Shown here one piece after another: positions 22,665 through 33,333 of a DNA stretch of 64,000 nucleotides. The notes beneath the pieces are model-generated. The model saw only the letters and a list, made by a program, of their open reading frames with translations, ran no database searches and was not told the DNA's origin. Position numbers and translations under genes: made by a program. How positions within the stretch are numbered: the stretch's first letter is position 1; each line of letters opens with the position of its first letter. The DNA is from Mycoplasmataceae bacterium (GTDB lineage: Bacteria > Bacillota_I > Bacilli_A > Mycoplasmatales > Mycoplasmoidaceae), in contig JAITNN010000007.1 of NCBI GenBank assembly GCA_031290395.1, forward strand, positions 83,100 through 147,099, given 5' to 3'.

Positions 22665-23237
22665 TTATTTCTGAGCTAGTTTAGCACTAGCAAATATAGA
22701 TGTCCCCGCTTGAGCAACACAAGCTAAACAACTCAAACTTAAAACTACATATCCAGTTGTTGTAAATGGCAAGTTCATAGATGTGCTTGGATCAAAACCG
22801 CCTTCAAACTTTAATATATCCAAAATAGGATCATTAGTTCCCGAAGTTGGTAAGTAAGTCAACCCCCCCATTATATTAAGAGCAACTATAAAAATAATTC
22901 CTAATACAAATGAAATTAATAAATATTTTTGTGCTTTTAATTGGTGTTTATTAATTATTAAACCAGTTATTGCAGCAATTAAACCTAATCCACTAAACGT
23001 GAATGCCACAATGCCTAGTGGAGAAGCGGTTTCTGTTATAACAGACGATAAATCCGCTGTGTTTTGTCAATATCCAACATCAAAATACATCCCACCCGCT
23101 ACAAATCCAAAATCTAGTTTTTGATCGCATAATGTAGCAACACTTATAACAACGGCCGCTAAAATAAATAACAATAACAATGTGTTAGCAAACAAAAACT
23201 TTGATGATTTTTTATTTTTTTGTACTTTTGTACTCAT
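22665..23237 (-). CDS. four-helix membrane protein, function unknown
   Basis: I do not recognise this 190-residue protein. A Lys-rich N-terminus is followed by four hydrophobic helices, with an extracellular loop between helices 1 and 2 and another between 3 and 4. AAAGGAGA lies a good distance before the ATG. The coding strand has a run of seven G (22863-22869) inside the gene, uncommon in this AT-rich sequence. Topology is similar to the 197-residue protein at 39772. Confidence 0.65.
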
Positions 23238-23271
23238 ATATTATCTTTCTCCTTTAAATAATAACGATGAT

Positions 23272-23277
23272 TATAAT
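23272..23277 (+). promoter_or_regulatory. -10 element of the Pif1-like helicase gene
   Basis: TATAAT ends 9 bases before the ATG at 23287, with no Shine-Dalgarno between; a leaderless mRNA is likely. Confidence 0.5.
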
Positions 23278-23286
23278 ACTACAAAT

Positions 23287-24564
23287 ATGAAAAACCATGA
23301 GTTTTTAAGTTTGTTAGATGACATTGCCAAGCGTAAACAATCTTTGTTTATTACAGGCCCAGCGGGTGTTGGTAAAACACATTTATTACTTGCTATATAC
23401 AATTCTTTAAAAGCGGAAGGCGACAAAATTGTATTAACTTCCACCACGGGAATCAATGCCTTAAATTTAGGTGGTATTACCATTCATAAACTTATGGGTC
23501 TACAAAATAGAAGCGATATGGGTTATATTGGTTTTATGAAATCTTCTTTTTTATTCCGAGGCATCGCTCAACGAATGACTAAGGTAGATTACATTATTAT
23601 TGACGAAGTGTCTATGCTCCGTGCCGACACTTTTGAACTAATTAACGAAATCTTAAAACAAGCTACTAAATGTGATGAACCATTTGGTGGCAAGGTAATG
23701 ATTTTTACAGGTGACTTCTATCAAATACCACCCGTTGTAAAAAGCTGAGAGAAACAACAAAACCAATGGTTGTTTAATTCACCATCATGAAAAGCAGCTA
23801 ACATTCGTACAATTCATTTGCAAGACGTATATCGCCAAGAAGATGAAGAGTTTGTTCAATTTCTTAATGATGTACGAACTGGCAAATGAAACCCAAAAAC
23901 AGCTTCTATTTTAGAAAAGTGTGTTGATCGTAAAATGCCCGCTGATACAACTGTCTTCTTTTCAACAAATGAAGAATGCGACAATTTTAATGTTAAGCGT
24001 TTGAATGATATCCCTGGCAAAATGTATACATTTGAAGCAGAAGTCAAAGGCAAACGAAATCATAAATTTAAACACGATAAAGAGGCTATTGTGCGTGATT
24101 GTATTGCCAAACCCATACTTCAATTAAAAGTAAACGCTAGAGTTATTGCTATTAGCAACGATACAAAGGGTAGATATATGAATGGTTCTATCGGTTATGT
24201 TATATCTTGCGATGAGAAAAATTATATTGTGTCAGTCAAATTTGAGGGTAGCAATGAAATAATTAAACTCCGTCGTTATACTTGAGCAAGGTTGGGATTT
24301 GATGGTAGACCTAAGGCTAGGTTTAAACAAGTGCCATTATTACCAGCATATGCTTTAACAATTCACAAGAGTCAAGGTATGACGTTAGATGCCGCTATTG
24401 TAGATTGTAAGAATATTTTTGCCTGTGGACAATTATATGTGGCATTATCTAGAGTGCGTAAATTGGAAAATTTAAAAGTCATCAATTTTGATAAAAGTCA
24501 AATCATTGTTTCTAAAGAAGTGAAACAATTTTATGGGGAATTAAACAAACACAATTTAAGCTAG
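23287..24564 (+). CDS. Pif1/RecD-like SF1B helicase
   Basis: This 425-residue protein shows Walker A GPAGVGKTH near residue 22, TGINALNLGG (Ia), IIIDEVSMLRADTFE (II), GDFYQIPPV (III), and near the C-terminus the UvrD_C_2 motif AYALTIHKSQGMTLDAA followed by VALSRVR (VI). This order is that of Pif1 and RecD-type 5'-3' helicases. The start was placed at 23287 rather than at an upstream ATG because of the adjacent TATAAT and because the protein then begins near the helicase domain. The end overlaps the flavodoxin gene by 9 bp. Confidence 0.88.
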
Positions 24565-25008
24565 CTCTGTTTTTGGTGTAACTTTAATTTTGGTATTAAT
24601 TCATTCTTTTAAATTAGTTAATGCTTCTGGTGTTTTAGCAGCAGATGCTTGGCACGCTCAACCTGAAATTGTGATAATGCCCTTCTTCTTAGACAAGAAA
24701 GCGTTAAATCTACTTTGTGCCCCTGCAGCTTTGGGTGAACCTTGTGTTGAGAAAATAAAAGCATCTGGCTTGCATGTATTTTCGCTAGTTCATTTAATAT
24801 TATTAATTCATTTCTTAAGTGTTCTACCAAATGATCCTGCATAGATACCACTACCAAAACCTACAACATTGTATTGTTCTAAGTTAACAATTGGATCGGT
24901 CTTAACATCTATTGCTGTACATCCTAATTCTTTAGCAATATTCTCTGCAATACCTTTAGTGTTGCCGTGTTTACCTGATTGATAAATAATAATTATTTTG
25001 TTTTCCAT
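24556..25008 (-). CDS. flavodoxin
   Basis: The 150-residue protein starts MENKIIIIYQSGKHGNTKGIA, the FMN phosphate-binding loop of flavodoxins (with S-G-x-x-G-N-T), followed by VVGFGSGIYAGSFG, and has FIFSTQG near residue 84, a typical length and fold. It would carry electrons at low potential; possible partners in this window are the flavoproteins at 40367 and 57515. It is the last gene of hpt-ftsH-pnuC-pnuC-flavodoxin, 34 bases after the second pnuC. ATG 25008 is chosen over 25065 because flavodoxins start directly at this strand. Confidence 0.85.
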
Positions 25009-25042
25009 AAAATACCTTTTTATTAATTTTAATCTAATGTTG

Positions 25043-25822
25043 TTATTTTCGCCAATTAATAACACCGTAGACTGCTGCTACTAACATTGACAATGATGAT
25101 ACCATCATAATTCAACCAGATGGTTCTCCAGCTCGTCCCACACCAATGGCAATAATTATTCAAAATGCTGTTTGCAGCGAGTCAATCACTATTGACAATA
25201 CCCAGCGTTCTCTGAATCTGAGCCAAGCAAATATTGTCATTGTTAACGACATCATAAGAATAGCGGAATCTAATGCCCGATGGTATGATTCATATTTTTG
25301 ATCGCCACAATATCAAAATTTATCAAACCCTGGAATATCTTCAATAAAATAGAAACCGACAATGCATGCCGTGGTTGCTGCAATAGCAATTAGAATGTAT
25401 CATCATTTCATCCCTCGTGGTTTGATTTCTATTTTATCAGCTGAACTACGATATCAAAGCACTCAAGCGACAATTTGAGCAGGAATATAAAATCCTCAAT
25501 ACAAAATAGTGTTACCAAAAGCCTTACTATTTCATGCAATGGCTCCGAATAATATGACGGCCACAATACCCCAAGCAAAGCATGACACTCTTTTTTTAGT
25601 AGCTAAAATCACACTAATAATATTTGTAATGCTACCCATAAATGAAATCCAAATAGTCCAATCTTTAGGACCATCATTCCCTTGGACGCAAGAATAAATT
25701 AGTATCGCTAATGTAGCTGCGAAGTTTAAACTTAATAATAATTTCTCAAAAATATTTCAATCTCAAAAAAAGATGACTATTTTGTATCAGGGTTTATGTA
25801 CATTAATATTATTTTTGGACAT
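25043..25822 (-). CDS. pnuC: PnuC-like nicotinamide riboside transporter, second copy
   Basis: This 259-residue, seven-helix protein resembles PnuC: helix pattern, W-rich segments, and a terminal RFRERWVLSIVIDSLQTAFW block that matches the family's RxxENWLxWIxxD region. PnuC carriers move nicotinamide riboside by facilitated diffusion, trapped by phosphorylation. The start overlaps the first pnuC by 14 bp. The two copies are clearly related but diverged. Confidence 0.75.
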
Positions 25823-26639
25823 TTTTATTATGACTAGCTAAATATCACACAATTAAACCATAGATTGCATTAATTAAAGCAGCAATTGACATAATGAGTA
25901 TTTGAATATTAAAATTAATTGATCACAAAACAATGCAGCATACATCGAGTAAAAATCATAATATCCATTGCTCACGATAACGTAATGTCATCATTGTCAT
26001 CGCTACAATACCCAATACTAAAACACCAGCATCCGAAATATAAATTGCAATAGGATATTTATCCGGAGGGACATAATCTTTCCCATATCATGCCTGTTGA
26101 AACTGTGGTAACGAATCTACTCAAGAAAATAATGATATGAATCCAGCAATACATATAGCCACAATTAAAAAATGTCATCATTTCATACTTTTAGGAGCAA
26201 TATCAACTTTATTAGTAGAATGCTTTCTTCAATTATAAATGCCAACCAATTGTAACGGCATTTGGACTACTCAATAAAGTATCCACGAACCAGTGGCACC
26301 TTGCAAAAAGGATGTTACTCCTAATGTGGCACAAGCTATCAAACCCCAAGTAAATGTGGATATTTTCTTCTTAGCTCCTAGAATAATAGAAAATATGTTT
26401 GTAACATTAGCCACAAGCGATATGCAGTTAATTGCATATGCTTTGGTTTGATCATCTTTAAAAATAGAATCTAAATCAAAAAACCCATATATAAAAAAAC
26501 CAATAGCAAGTGCTAAGTTAATTAAAAATAGAACTTGCTCAAAAATAGTCCAATCATAAATTATGTAAATATATTGTCACCATTTCCTTTTAGGCTTCAA
26601 TTGTTGATTTGTTTCCACAGATTTGATAGTATCAACCAT
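25809..26639 (-). CDS. pnuC: PnuC-like nicotinamide riboside transporter, first copy
   Basis: The 276-residue protein has seven helices and the PnuC signature block YREQWILWFLLDVCCIVLW followed by a last helix pair. Many UGA-Trp codons occur, as expected for a Trp-rich carrier. It starts 15 bases after the ftsH stop. Tandem duplication with the next gene suggests either altered specificity (for example another vitamin precursor, as in the PnuT/PnuX relatives) or a heteromeric pair. Confidence 0.8.
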
Positions 26640-26654
26640 AAAACAAAAAGAAGA

Positions 26655-28892
26655 TTATTTCTTCTCTTCTTTTTTCTTTGGATCTTCTTTCACTACTTTA
26701 TCAGCAAGTTTCTGTTCATGTTTTTCGGTGGCTAATTTTTCGTTTTGAATTTTTTTATCCAAAGCTTCTTTTGGTAATTTTAAATTCTTGTGGATGTAAT
26801 CAATTTGATTTTTCACAATTGTTTCTAATAAAATTAACGCTTCCACAATTAAATCTAATTCCTTACGGTTCTTTTCAATAATAGTCTTAGCGCGTTTATA
26901 TTGTGTTTCAATCATTACATTAATTTCAGCATCAATTTTTTGCGCAGTACTTTCTGAATACATTTTGGCAGCGTATGGATTAACTTGTCCTTCACTTGGA
27001 ATGTATTGTGTCATACCAAGATCAGTCATACCTAATTGGGTAACCATAGAACGTACAATGTTGGTAACTTTGAATAAGTCATTAGCAGCACCAGTAGAAA
27101 TCTCTGACTTACCATAGATAACTTCTTCAGATGCACGACCGCCAAGGATGGCACTAATAATTGATAATAGATCTGATTTCTTCTGGATTGTTATCTCTTG
27201 TTTTTCAGGAGTAGACAATGTATATCCCGCGGCTTGACCACGAGGGATGATGGTAATTTTTTCCACTACATCAGCACCTGGAGTGTGCAAACCAACTAAT
27301 GCATGACCAGCTTCGTGGTAAGCAATTTGTTTTCTTTCAGAATCGGTGATCACACGCATCTTCTTTGCAGGGCCTGCAATCACACGATCAATTGCCTCAT
27401 CAATTTCTTCCATACCAATGGCAGTTTTACCAAATCGAACAGTTAATAATGTTGCTTCATTTAATACATTTTCAAGTTGTGCACCTGAGAAACCCGGTGT
27501 TCGTCTTGCAATATCTTCTAAATGAACTTTCGCAGATAAGTTTTTATTACGAGCGTGGATTCTTAAAATAGCTTCACGTTCTCTAATGTCTGGTAAGTTA
27601 ACTTGAATGTGTCTGTCGAAGCGACCAGGACGAAGGATAGCATCATCTAATACGTCTAATCTATTAGTTGCAGCCATAACCACAACACCAGTCTTAGTAC
27701 TAAATCCATCCATTTCAGCTAGTAATTGGTTAATGGTTTGATCAGCAAGACCGCTACCACCACCAGACATATCAAACTTGCCACGCTTAGAAGCAACAGA
27801 ATCTAATTCATCAATAAAGATAATAGATGGAGCAGCTTTTTTAGCTTTAGTAAATAAATCACGAACACGTTTAGCACCAACACCAACTAACATATCTTCA
27901 AAAGCCGAACCAGAAACTTGGAAGAATGGAACTTGTGCTTCACCAGCAACAGCTTTCGCTAATAATGTTTTACCTGTGCCTGGGGGACCATACAAGATTA
28001 CTCCGCGTGGTGTTCTGGCACCCATGGCAGCATATTTATCAGGACTCTTTAAGTAGTCCACAATCTCAATTAGTTCGGCTTTTTCTTCTTCAATGCCGGC
28101 TACATCACTAAATTTTACATTAGATTGAGCAAGTTTAGCTTGAGATTTGCCCATACCAAAGATTGAACCTTCATCTCCTTGACCGCCACCTTGCATTCGC
28201 ATTGCACGATTCATAAATCAGAACATTACGCCTAACAATAATAAAGTAGGCACCAAGTTTAAGAAAAAAGATAATCATGGGGATTCTTGCGCAATAGACA
28301 TGTTATTGTGAATTGTGTAGTGAATTCAACTGTATAAATTTGTATAATTTCAATCTCAATCTTCACCATCATAAGTACCCAATCCTCTATCTGTAATAGT
28401 TAAATTACCAATGTTATATCATTCAGCATTATCTTTACTTGGATCAGTGTCTCCGCCCCTAATATCTGCATAGAATGCTATGGTTCCTTGAGCGGTTTTA
28501 GCATACACTACATACGTACCGTATTGCCCACCAATATTAGAAATGTATGGATTAGATCACATTTGATTTGAGTTTGGCTCACCTTGAATATCTTTTACTT
28601 GATATGTCGTTGACCCTTCCACAATGTTAAGACTATTAGTATCAGTAGTAAAACCCGATGGACTAACCTTCTTAGAATTGCCAGCAAAACAACTGAAATA
28701 AATTAATACAGCTAGTGCAGCCAATATTAAAACCAATACCACTCATTTAATAATGGTGTTGCGTTTTTTGGCTTTATCTTCTGCATCCACCACTTCTTCT
28801 TTGTGTGGACGTTTATTTTCTACACCTTTAGGTTGTGTGTTGTCGTTTTTTGCTTCATCAGCAAAATAATTTATATTCTTAGGTGTTTTCAT
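26655..28892 (-). CDS. ftsH: ATP-dependent zinc metalloprotease FtsH
   Basis: FtsH is a membrane-anchored AAA protease that degrades misfolded membrane and some cytosolic proteins. The 745-residue protein has a charged N-terminus of about 55 residues, one membrane helix, an extracytoplasmic domain (about 80-195), a second helix, then Walker A GPPGTGKT, Walker [14 protein letters not shown] and the zinc site HEAGHALVG. The N-terminal cytoplasmic extension is longer than usual, and the C-terminus is a Lys/Glu-rich tail. Start overlaps the hpt stop as TAATG; hpt-ftsH order is conserved in Firmicutes. Confidence 0.97.
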
Positions 28893-29440
28893 TACTTATC
28901 CATTTTAGCATATATACTCTTCTTTAAAACACCAACATAAGGTAAATAACGATATCCTTCATTGTAGTCAAGTCCAAATCCCACTACAAATTTGTGTGGG
29001 ATTTCAAAACAAGCATAACCTATTTTGACTTCAATGGCACGAGCGTGTGGCTTGTCCACCAAACAAACAATCTCAATTGATGCAGGCTTACGAGTGCTTA
29101 ATATTTCAATTAATTTATGTAATGTTTTTCCTGTGTCAATAATATCTTCCACAATGATGATGTGGCGGCCTTGGATGTTTTGTCTCAAATCAGCCACAAT
29201 TTTAATATTAGAAGAATGTACTCCAGAATAACTAGACACAATCATAAAGTCCATAATAGGATCGCATGTTAATCTAGAAAATACCTCATTATAAAATGGG
29301 ATACACCCCTTAAGAATACCCAATACAATGGGGTGCTTGTTCTTATATTTCTTGTTTAAGTAATTAGCTACCTTTTGAGATGAATTTTCAATTTGCTCTT
29401 TTGTAATTAATATACTCTCAATGTCTTTGTGTAATTTCAT
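28892..29440 (-). CDS. hpt: hypoxanthine-guanine phosphoribosyltransferase
   Basis: Hpt salvages hypoxanthine and guanine with PRPP to IMP and GMP. The 182-residue protein has the PRPP motif IIIVEDIIDTGKTL near residue 96 and the conserved LVDKPHAR and GFGLDYNEGYRYLPYVG C-terminal segments. It supplies IMP for PurA, encoded at 62426, in a purine-salvage organism. First gene of the operon with ftsH. Confidence 0.95.
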   Translation of the reverse strand: MKLHKDIESILITKEQIENSSQKVANYLNKKYKNKHPIVLGILKGCIPFYNEVFSRLTCDPIMDFMIVSSYSGVHSSNIKIVADLRQNIQGRHIIIVEDIIDTGKTLHKLIEILSTRKPASIEIVCLVDKPHARAIEVKIGYACFEIPHKFVVGFGLDYNEGYRYLPYVGVLKKSIYAKMDK

Positions 29441-29456
29441 ATGGTTTTGGGCGTAT

Positions 29457-29462
29457 ATTATA
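29457..29462 (-). promoter_or_regulatory. -10 element of hpt-ftsH operon
   Basis: TATAAT lies 16 bases before the hpt ATG. No strong Shine-Dalgarno or -35 is visible. Confidence 0.45.
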
Positions 29463-29617
29463 CCTAATTAATAAATATTTATAGAACCCCTTGAGTTTGT
29501 GGGAAAAACACTTCATATTCACATTGTGTTGATTTAATTAGTGCAAAATATTGATTTCGTTTTAATGCATTAATTAGACAAAATAATTTATTTTTTACTT
29601 ATTCCTAATTTTGTTTC

Positions 29618-29640
29618 TTTACTCTCTTATAGAGAGTAAA
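29618..29640. repeat. 9-bp perfect inverted repeat in intergenic region
   Basis: TTTACTCTC at 29618-29626 and GAGAGTAAA at 29632-29640 form a hairpin with a 5-base loop, in the 290-bp gap between hpt and the DUF16-like gene. There is no T-tract on either side, so an operator is as likely as a terminator. Confidence 0.45.
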
Positions 29641-29686
29641 AGTTCTGAAATTGTTGCTAATTTAGAAAATAATTTGAAAGTTTTTT

Positions 29687-29706
29687 TATAAAAAAATTAT
29701 TTTCGG
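29687..29706 (+). repeat. copy 1 of an exact 20-bp upstream box
   Basis: The 20 bases TATAAAAAAATTATTTTCGG here are identical to 63772-63791. In both places a TATTA-like -10 candidate begins 3 bases after the box and a coding sequence starts some 30-55 bases further on. Confidence 0.7.
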
Positions 29707-29733
29707 TGTATTAATAAGGGGAGGATGAAACAT

Positions 29734-30264
29734 ATGAAAATCATCAAATTAGACAAATCATTATTAAAAGAAGAAATAGAAAGCATAAATAATATTCTTA
29801 TAGAATATGGGGCAAAAATTGAAAAAGATTATTGAACTATGGATGATAGATCTTATAATAAAGCGTTCATAGAAATCGGCTCAAAGTATCCAAATATCAG
29901 CCAAATTTCTACAACAAAATTAGAGGAAATTCTATTAGGAAAGGTTGTTATGAGCAAAATTGAAAAAACTAAATATGTAACACATAAACAACTTAAAGTG
30001 GCTCTACAACCTATGGTGACATATAAACAATTAGATATCATTCTAGATAAAGCATTACAACCTATGGTCACTAAAGACGAACTTAAAGAAGCCCTAAAAC
30101 CGTTTGTTACAAAAGTAGAATTTAAATTGGAACTTAACCAAATTCGTAAAGATATGGTCACCAAAGCTGAACTAATACCAATCAATGAAAGTTTATTAGC
30201 GATTAATGCAACATTAATTAAAATGAATGAGAGAATGGATAAGCATTGAGGTCCAGAAAACTAA
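29734..30264 (+). CDS. DUF16-like coiled-coil protein
   Basis: The 176-residue protein has an N-terminal helical part, then from about residue 85 a KYVTHKQL motif and repeated units with MVTYKQL, MVTKDEL, FVTKVEF and MVTKAEL, ending in a helix with MNERMDKH. YVTHKQL followed by such VTK repeats is characteristic of the DUF16 paralogues of Mycoplasma pneumoniae, which form coiled coils; function there is unknown. Start 29734 is favoured over 29725 because GGGGAGG ends at 29724. No signal peptide. Last 4 bases overlap ispF. Confidence 0.7.
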
Positions 30265-30731
30265 TTTCTAATTAAGATTACTGCGTCACATTTAATTAAA
30301 TTAGATGGGTGTTCAAATCTGGTTGCTTTTACATTAACTAATGTTGTTTCTAGTATTTTGCATAGAGATTGTTTAATCAATTCCTTATGTTTACCTAAAA
30401 TAATATTTTCACAGGTCACGGTTAAATCTACATTGACTAGCTTAAATTTAGATTTCTTTAATTTATCCACTGCAAACTTTACAATCTTTATAGAACACAT
30501 ATTTTTTGTTTTTTGTTCGGTATCTTTAAAATACATGCCAATATCGCCTAATTGTAGTGCCCCCAAAATAGCATTTGCAATAGCATGTAAAATGATGTCC
30601 CCATCCGAGTGCGAAATAATGCGACAATTTGTTTTTAGTTTATAACCGCCCAAAATAATTGTTGCATCACGCATGTCGGTCAACTCATGAGTATCATTGC
30701 CTTGGCCTATTAAGTACATTGTGTTTTTCAT
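30261..30731 (-). CDS. ispF: 2-C-methyl-D-erythritol 2,4-cyclodiphosphate synthase
   Basis: IspF closes the cyclodiphosphate ring in the MEP isoprenoid pathway. The 156-residue protein has LIGQGNDTHEL (family G-x-G-x-D-x-H zinc site), IISHSDGDIILHAIANAILGALQLGDIG, and VNVKATRFE near the end. Normal length is about 157. The ATG at 30731 is chosen since a TATAAT lies 6 bases upstream; an in-frame ATG at 30776 would add 15 residues that the family lacks. ispD and ispE are at 32683 and 55324. Confidence 0.9.
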   Translation of the reverse strand: MKNTMYLIGQGNDTHELTDMRDATIILGGYKLKTNCRIISHSDGDIILHAIANAILGALQLGDIGMYFKDTEQKTKNMCSIKIVKFAVDKLKKSKFKLVNVDLTVTCENIILGKHKELIKQSLCKILETTLVNVKATRFEHPSNLIKCDAVILIRN

Positions 30732-30737
30732 ACCACT

Positions 30738-30743
30738 ATTATA
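30738..30743 (-). promoter_or_regulatory. -10 element of ispF (leaderless type)
   Basis: TATAAT ends 6 bases before the preferred ATG at 30731, which would give a leaderless mRNA. Confidence 0.45.
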
Positions 30744-30886
30744 ATTTGCAAAATATATATCATTGAAATTTACCATCTAATCCAACACAAGTTTAGAAAA
30801 TGATCGCCTTACTCGTTTTAGGCATCTTACATAATTTATCTACAAAATATACACAATTGATAGTTGTATAATAAAAAGAATTAACT

Positions 30887-31792
30887 ATGTCTATTCCTGT
30901 TGTAATTTGCCTAGCTATCCTTGCTGTATTCCTAGTTGTTTATCCTTTTGTCCATCCTAAAATCGCTAGATTCCTAAGCAAATGGTATTTCTGAACTATT
31001 TTTTCCATTATTATGTTTGCTTATGTGTTGACAATCTACATTGAATATGTGTGAGTGCATGGTATTTTATATGATAAAGGCCCAGATAATGTAATTGTAC
31101 CTACGGATCCCCAAAGTAAATCTAGCTATTATAATATTTTTGGCGATGCTACTTTTACTGCATTCTGTGGTATGATTTGTTTCTTCTTACCACTATTCCT
31201 TATTTTTAACCCCACCAGAAAAATTGCCAAGCATTTGGCACCCGTTGGCATAGTTGGTGGCTTATTGGTGTTGTGCTTATATATTACGAATAAGTCTTTT
31301 AGCACTTTTCCGTCTATCTTCTATGAATATTACGGTTCTGTTTTTCGACACTTTATTTTGGTAATGCTATGTTACATGATTTTGTTTAACACCCCCCCCT
31401 ACTCATTTAAAATAAAACCAGCACCCAAACATTCATTTATACATACTGATGCATTTTTCACCATTATGGTTTGAACAATTTATTTAGTATACATATTATT
31501 CATTTCTAATTTACTACGCATCTGATTACCTGAAGACCGCCTTTATTACAATTGCGGGGGTGTGTATCAACAAGACTATTGGCCAAGCGGACAATATGCT
31601 TCGTTTGGTGCGCTTGCTGCAACCTATCCATTCCCTCCAATATTGTTATGAGCTTTAATATATGGGGGCACTATGCTATTTGGTTTTATTTGAAATTGTA
31701 TTAAGAAACGTCCAAAATACGAACACATTGACCCAACTCGTTATTATTTGGTTCGCAATCCAGCGGTATATCATAAATGATGACAATGATAG
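30887..31792 (+). CDS. six-helix membrane protein, function unknown
   Basis: The 301-residue protein has about six hydrophobic helices, a conserved-looking GDATFTAFCG segment, a FRHF pair inside a membrane helix and an aromatic-rich C-terminus. It vaguely recalls the YwaF-type membrane proteins of mollicutes, but the match is weak and I do not assign a family. A run of eight C (31392-31399) encodes Thr-Pro-Pro near residue 170. A TATAAT at 30867-30872 lies 14 bases before the ATG. Confidence 0.6.
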
Positions 31793-31822
31793 TAATTAAC
31801 TATCTATAATAATTACTAATTT

Positions 31823-32680
31823 ATGACAATTATTGATGGCAAAAAAGTTTCTGAAGAGATTAGTCAGAAATTAAAATTAGAAATCGCTAATTTAAAACAA
31901 CGCAATATTACACCAAGGCTCGTAATCATCCAAGTAGGCAATGTTGCTGCTAGCAATATTTATGTGCGCAACAAATTAAGACTTAGCGAAAAATTAGGTG
32001 TTGTTACAGAAATTAAAAAATATCCAGAATCGTTGCCTAACGACGAACTAATAAAAATTATTCATAAATTAAATAACGATTCTTTAGTAAATGGCATCCT
32101 AGTTCAAATGCCTTTACCAAAACATATTGATGAATCTCATATTATTGCTAACATTAGTCCAAGTAAAGATGTTGACTGCTTTCACTTGATTAACATTGGC
32201 AAACTTTGAACGGCAAGAAAATCTGAAGTACATTTGAAGCCTTGCACACCAGCTGGTATTATTGAATTACTCAAATATTACAATGTTCCTATCGCTGAAA
32301 AAAAGGCGGTAGTAGTTGGACGAAGTAATATCGTTGGCAAACCTATGGCTTCTTTGTTGCTATTAGATGATGCCACAGTGACATTGTGCCATTCTAAAAC
32401 ACAAAGATTACATGAAGTGTGCAAGGATGCAGACATTTTAATTTTAGCTGTTGGTAAAGCCAAAATAATTGACGCATCGTATGTTAAACAAGGTGCCGCC
32501 GTCATTGATGTCGGCATGGATCACGATGCAAATGGTCAATTATGTGGTGATGTAGATTTTGAATCTGTTAGCAAGATTGCCGGCTACTTGACCCCTGTTC
32601 CTGGCGGCGTGGGCCCAATGACAGTAACTATGCTTATGAAAAATTTAGTAGAACTCACAAAGTTACAGAATAAACAATAA
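31823..32680 (+). CDS. folD: methylenetetrahydrofolate dehydrogenase/cyclohydrolase
   Basis: FolD interconverts 5,10-methylene-, methenyl- and 10-formyl-THF. The 285-residue protein has [15 protein letters not shown] with the catalytic Tyr-x3-Lys, [38 protein letters not shown] (NADP site) and the C-terminal [17 protein letters not shown]. One UGA codes for Trp in the linker. ispD follows 2 bases after its stop. Confidence 0.96.
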
Positions 32681-32682
32681 TT

Positions 32683-33333
32683 ATGAACTACGGTATTATT
32701 TTAGCGGCTGGCAATGGTGTAAGATTAGGTATTAAAGACCCCATCAAACCTTTAGTCTTAGTAAAAAATAAACCAATCTTTTTACATTCGCTAATAGTTT
32801 TTACTCAGAATAAAAATATTGACGAAATAGTTTTAGTTGTGAATAAAAAATATCACAATCAATATTTAAAATATTTAACTAAATTTGTAAAACCCATTCA
32901 CGTTGTCGATGGGAGCAATGTTGCTAGGCATTTGTCTTTATCGTTGGCCGTACAGTTTTTCCAAAATGAAAAACATTTACAAAGCAATGATGTAATCGTA
33001 ACCCATGACGCGGCCCGAATAAACGTCTCCAACGAATTAATTAATTTGTCTATACAAGTGGCCAAGAAGTATGGCTGTGCTTCTACTGTATTACCTTTAT
33101 ATGACTCGTTATGTGAAATTAATAATAAATCAGTTTATCTTGATCGTGCGAATAAATATCTTGTGCAAACACCACAAACATTTCAATTTAAATATTGAAA
33201 AAATGTATCTTCATCACGAACTACCACAGATTTATTTACTTATCTAAATTTGCAAGTAACAAAACGAAATCTTGTCATTGGTTCTTGAAATAATTTTAAA
33301 ATTACTAATAAAAAAGATTTAGAAAATCTTTAG
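32683..33333 (+). CDS. ispD: 2-C-methyl-D-erythritol 4-phosphate cytidylyltransferase
   Basis: IspD activates MEP with CTP. The 216-residue protein starts GIILAAGNGVRLG followed by KPLVLVKNKPIFLHSL, and has VTHDAARINVS and LVQTPQTFQF, the CTP- and MEP-binding motifs of the family. The P-loop-like GxGxR is kept, with a Lys in KPL. It lies directly downstream of folD. The related ribitol-phosphate cytidylyltransferases (TarI) are a possible alternative, but ispE and ispF in the window make IspD more likely. Confidence 0.88.

Noticed and set aside
24590..24844. Plus-strand open frame opposite the flavodoxin gene
   Set aside because: The minus-strand frame codes for a flavodoxin with family motifs; the plus frame is hydrophobic antisense noise.
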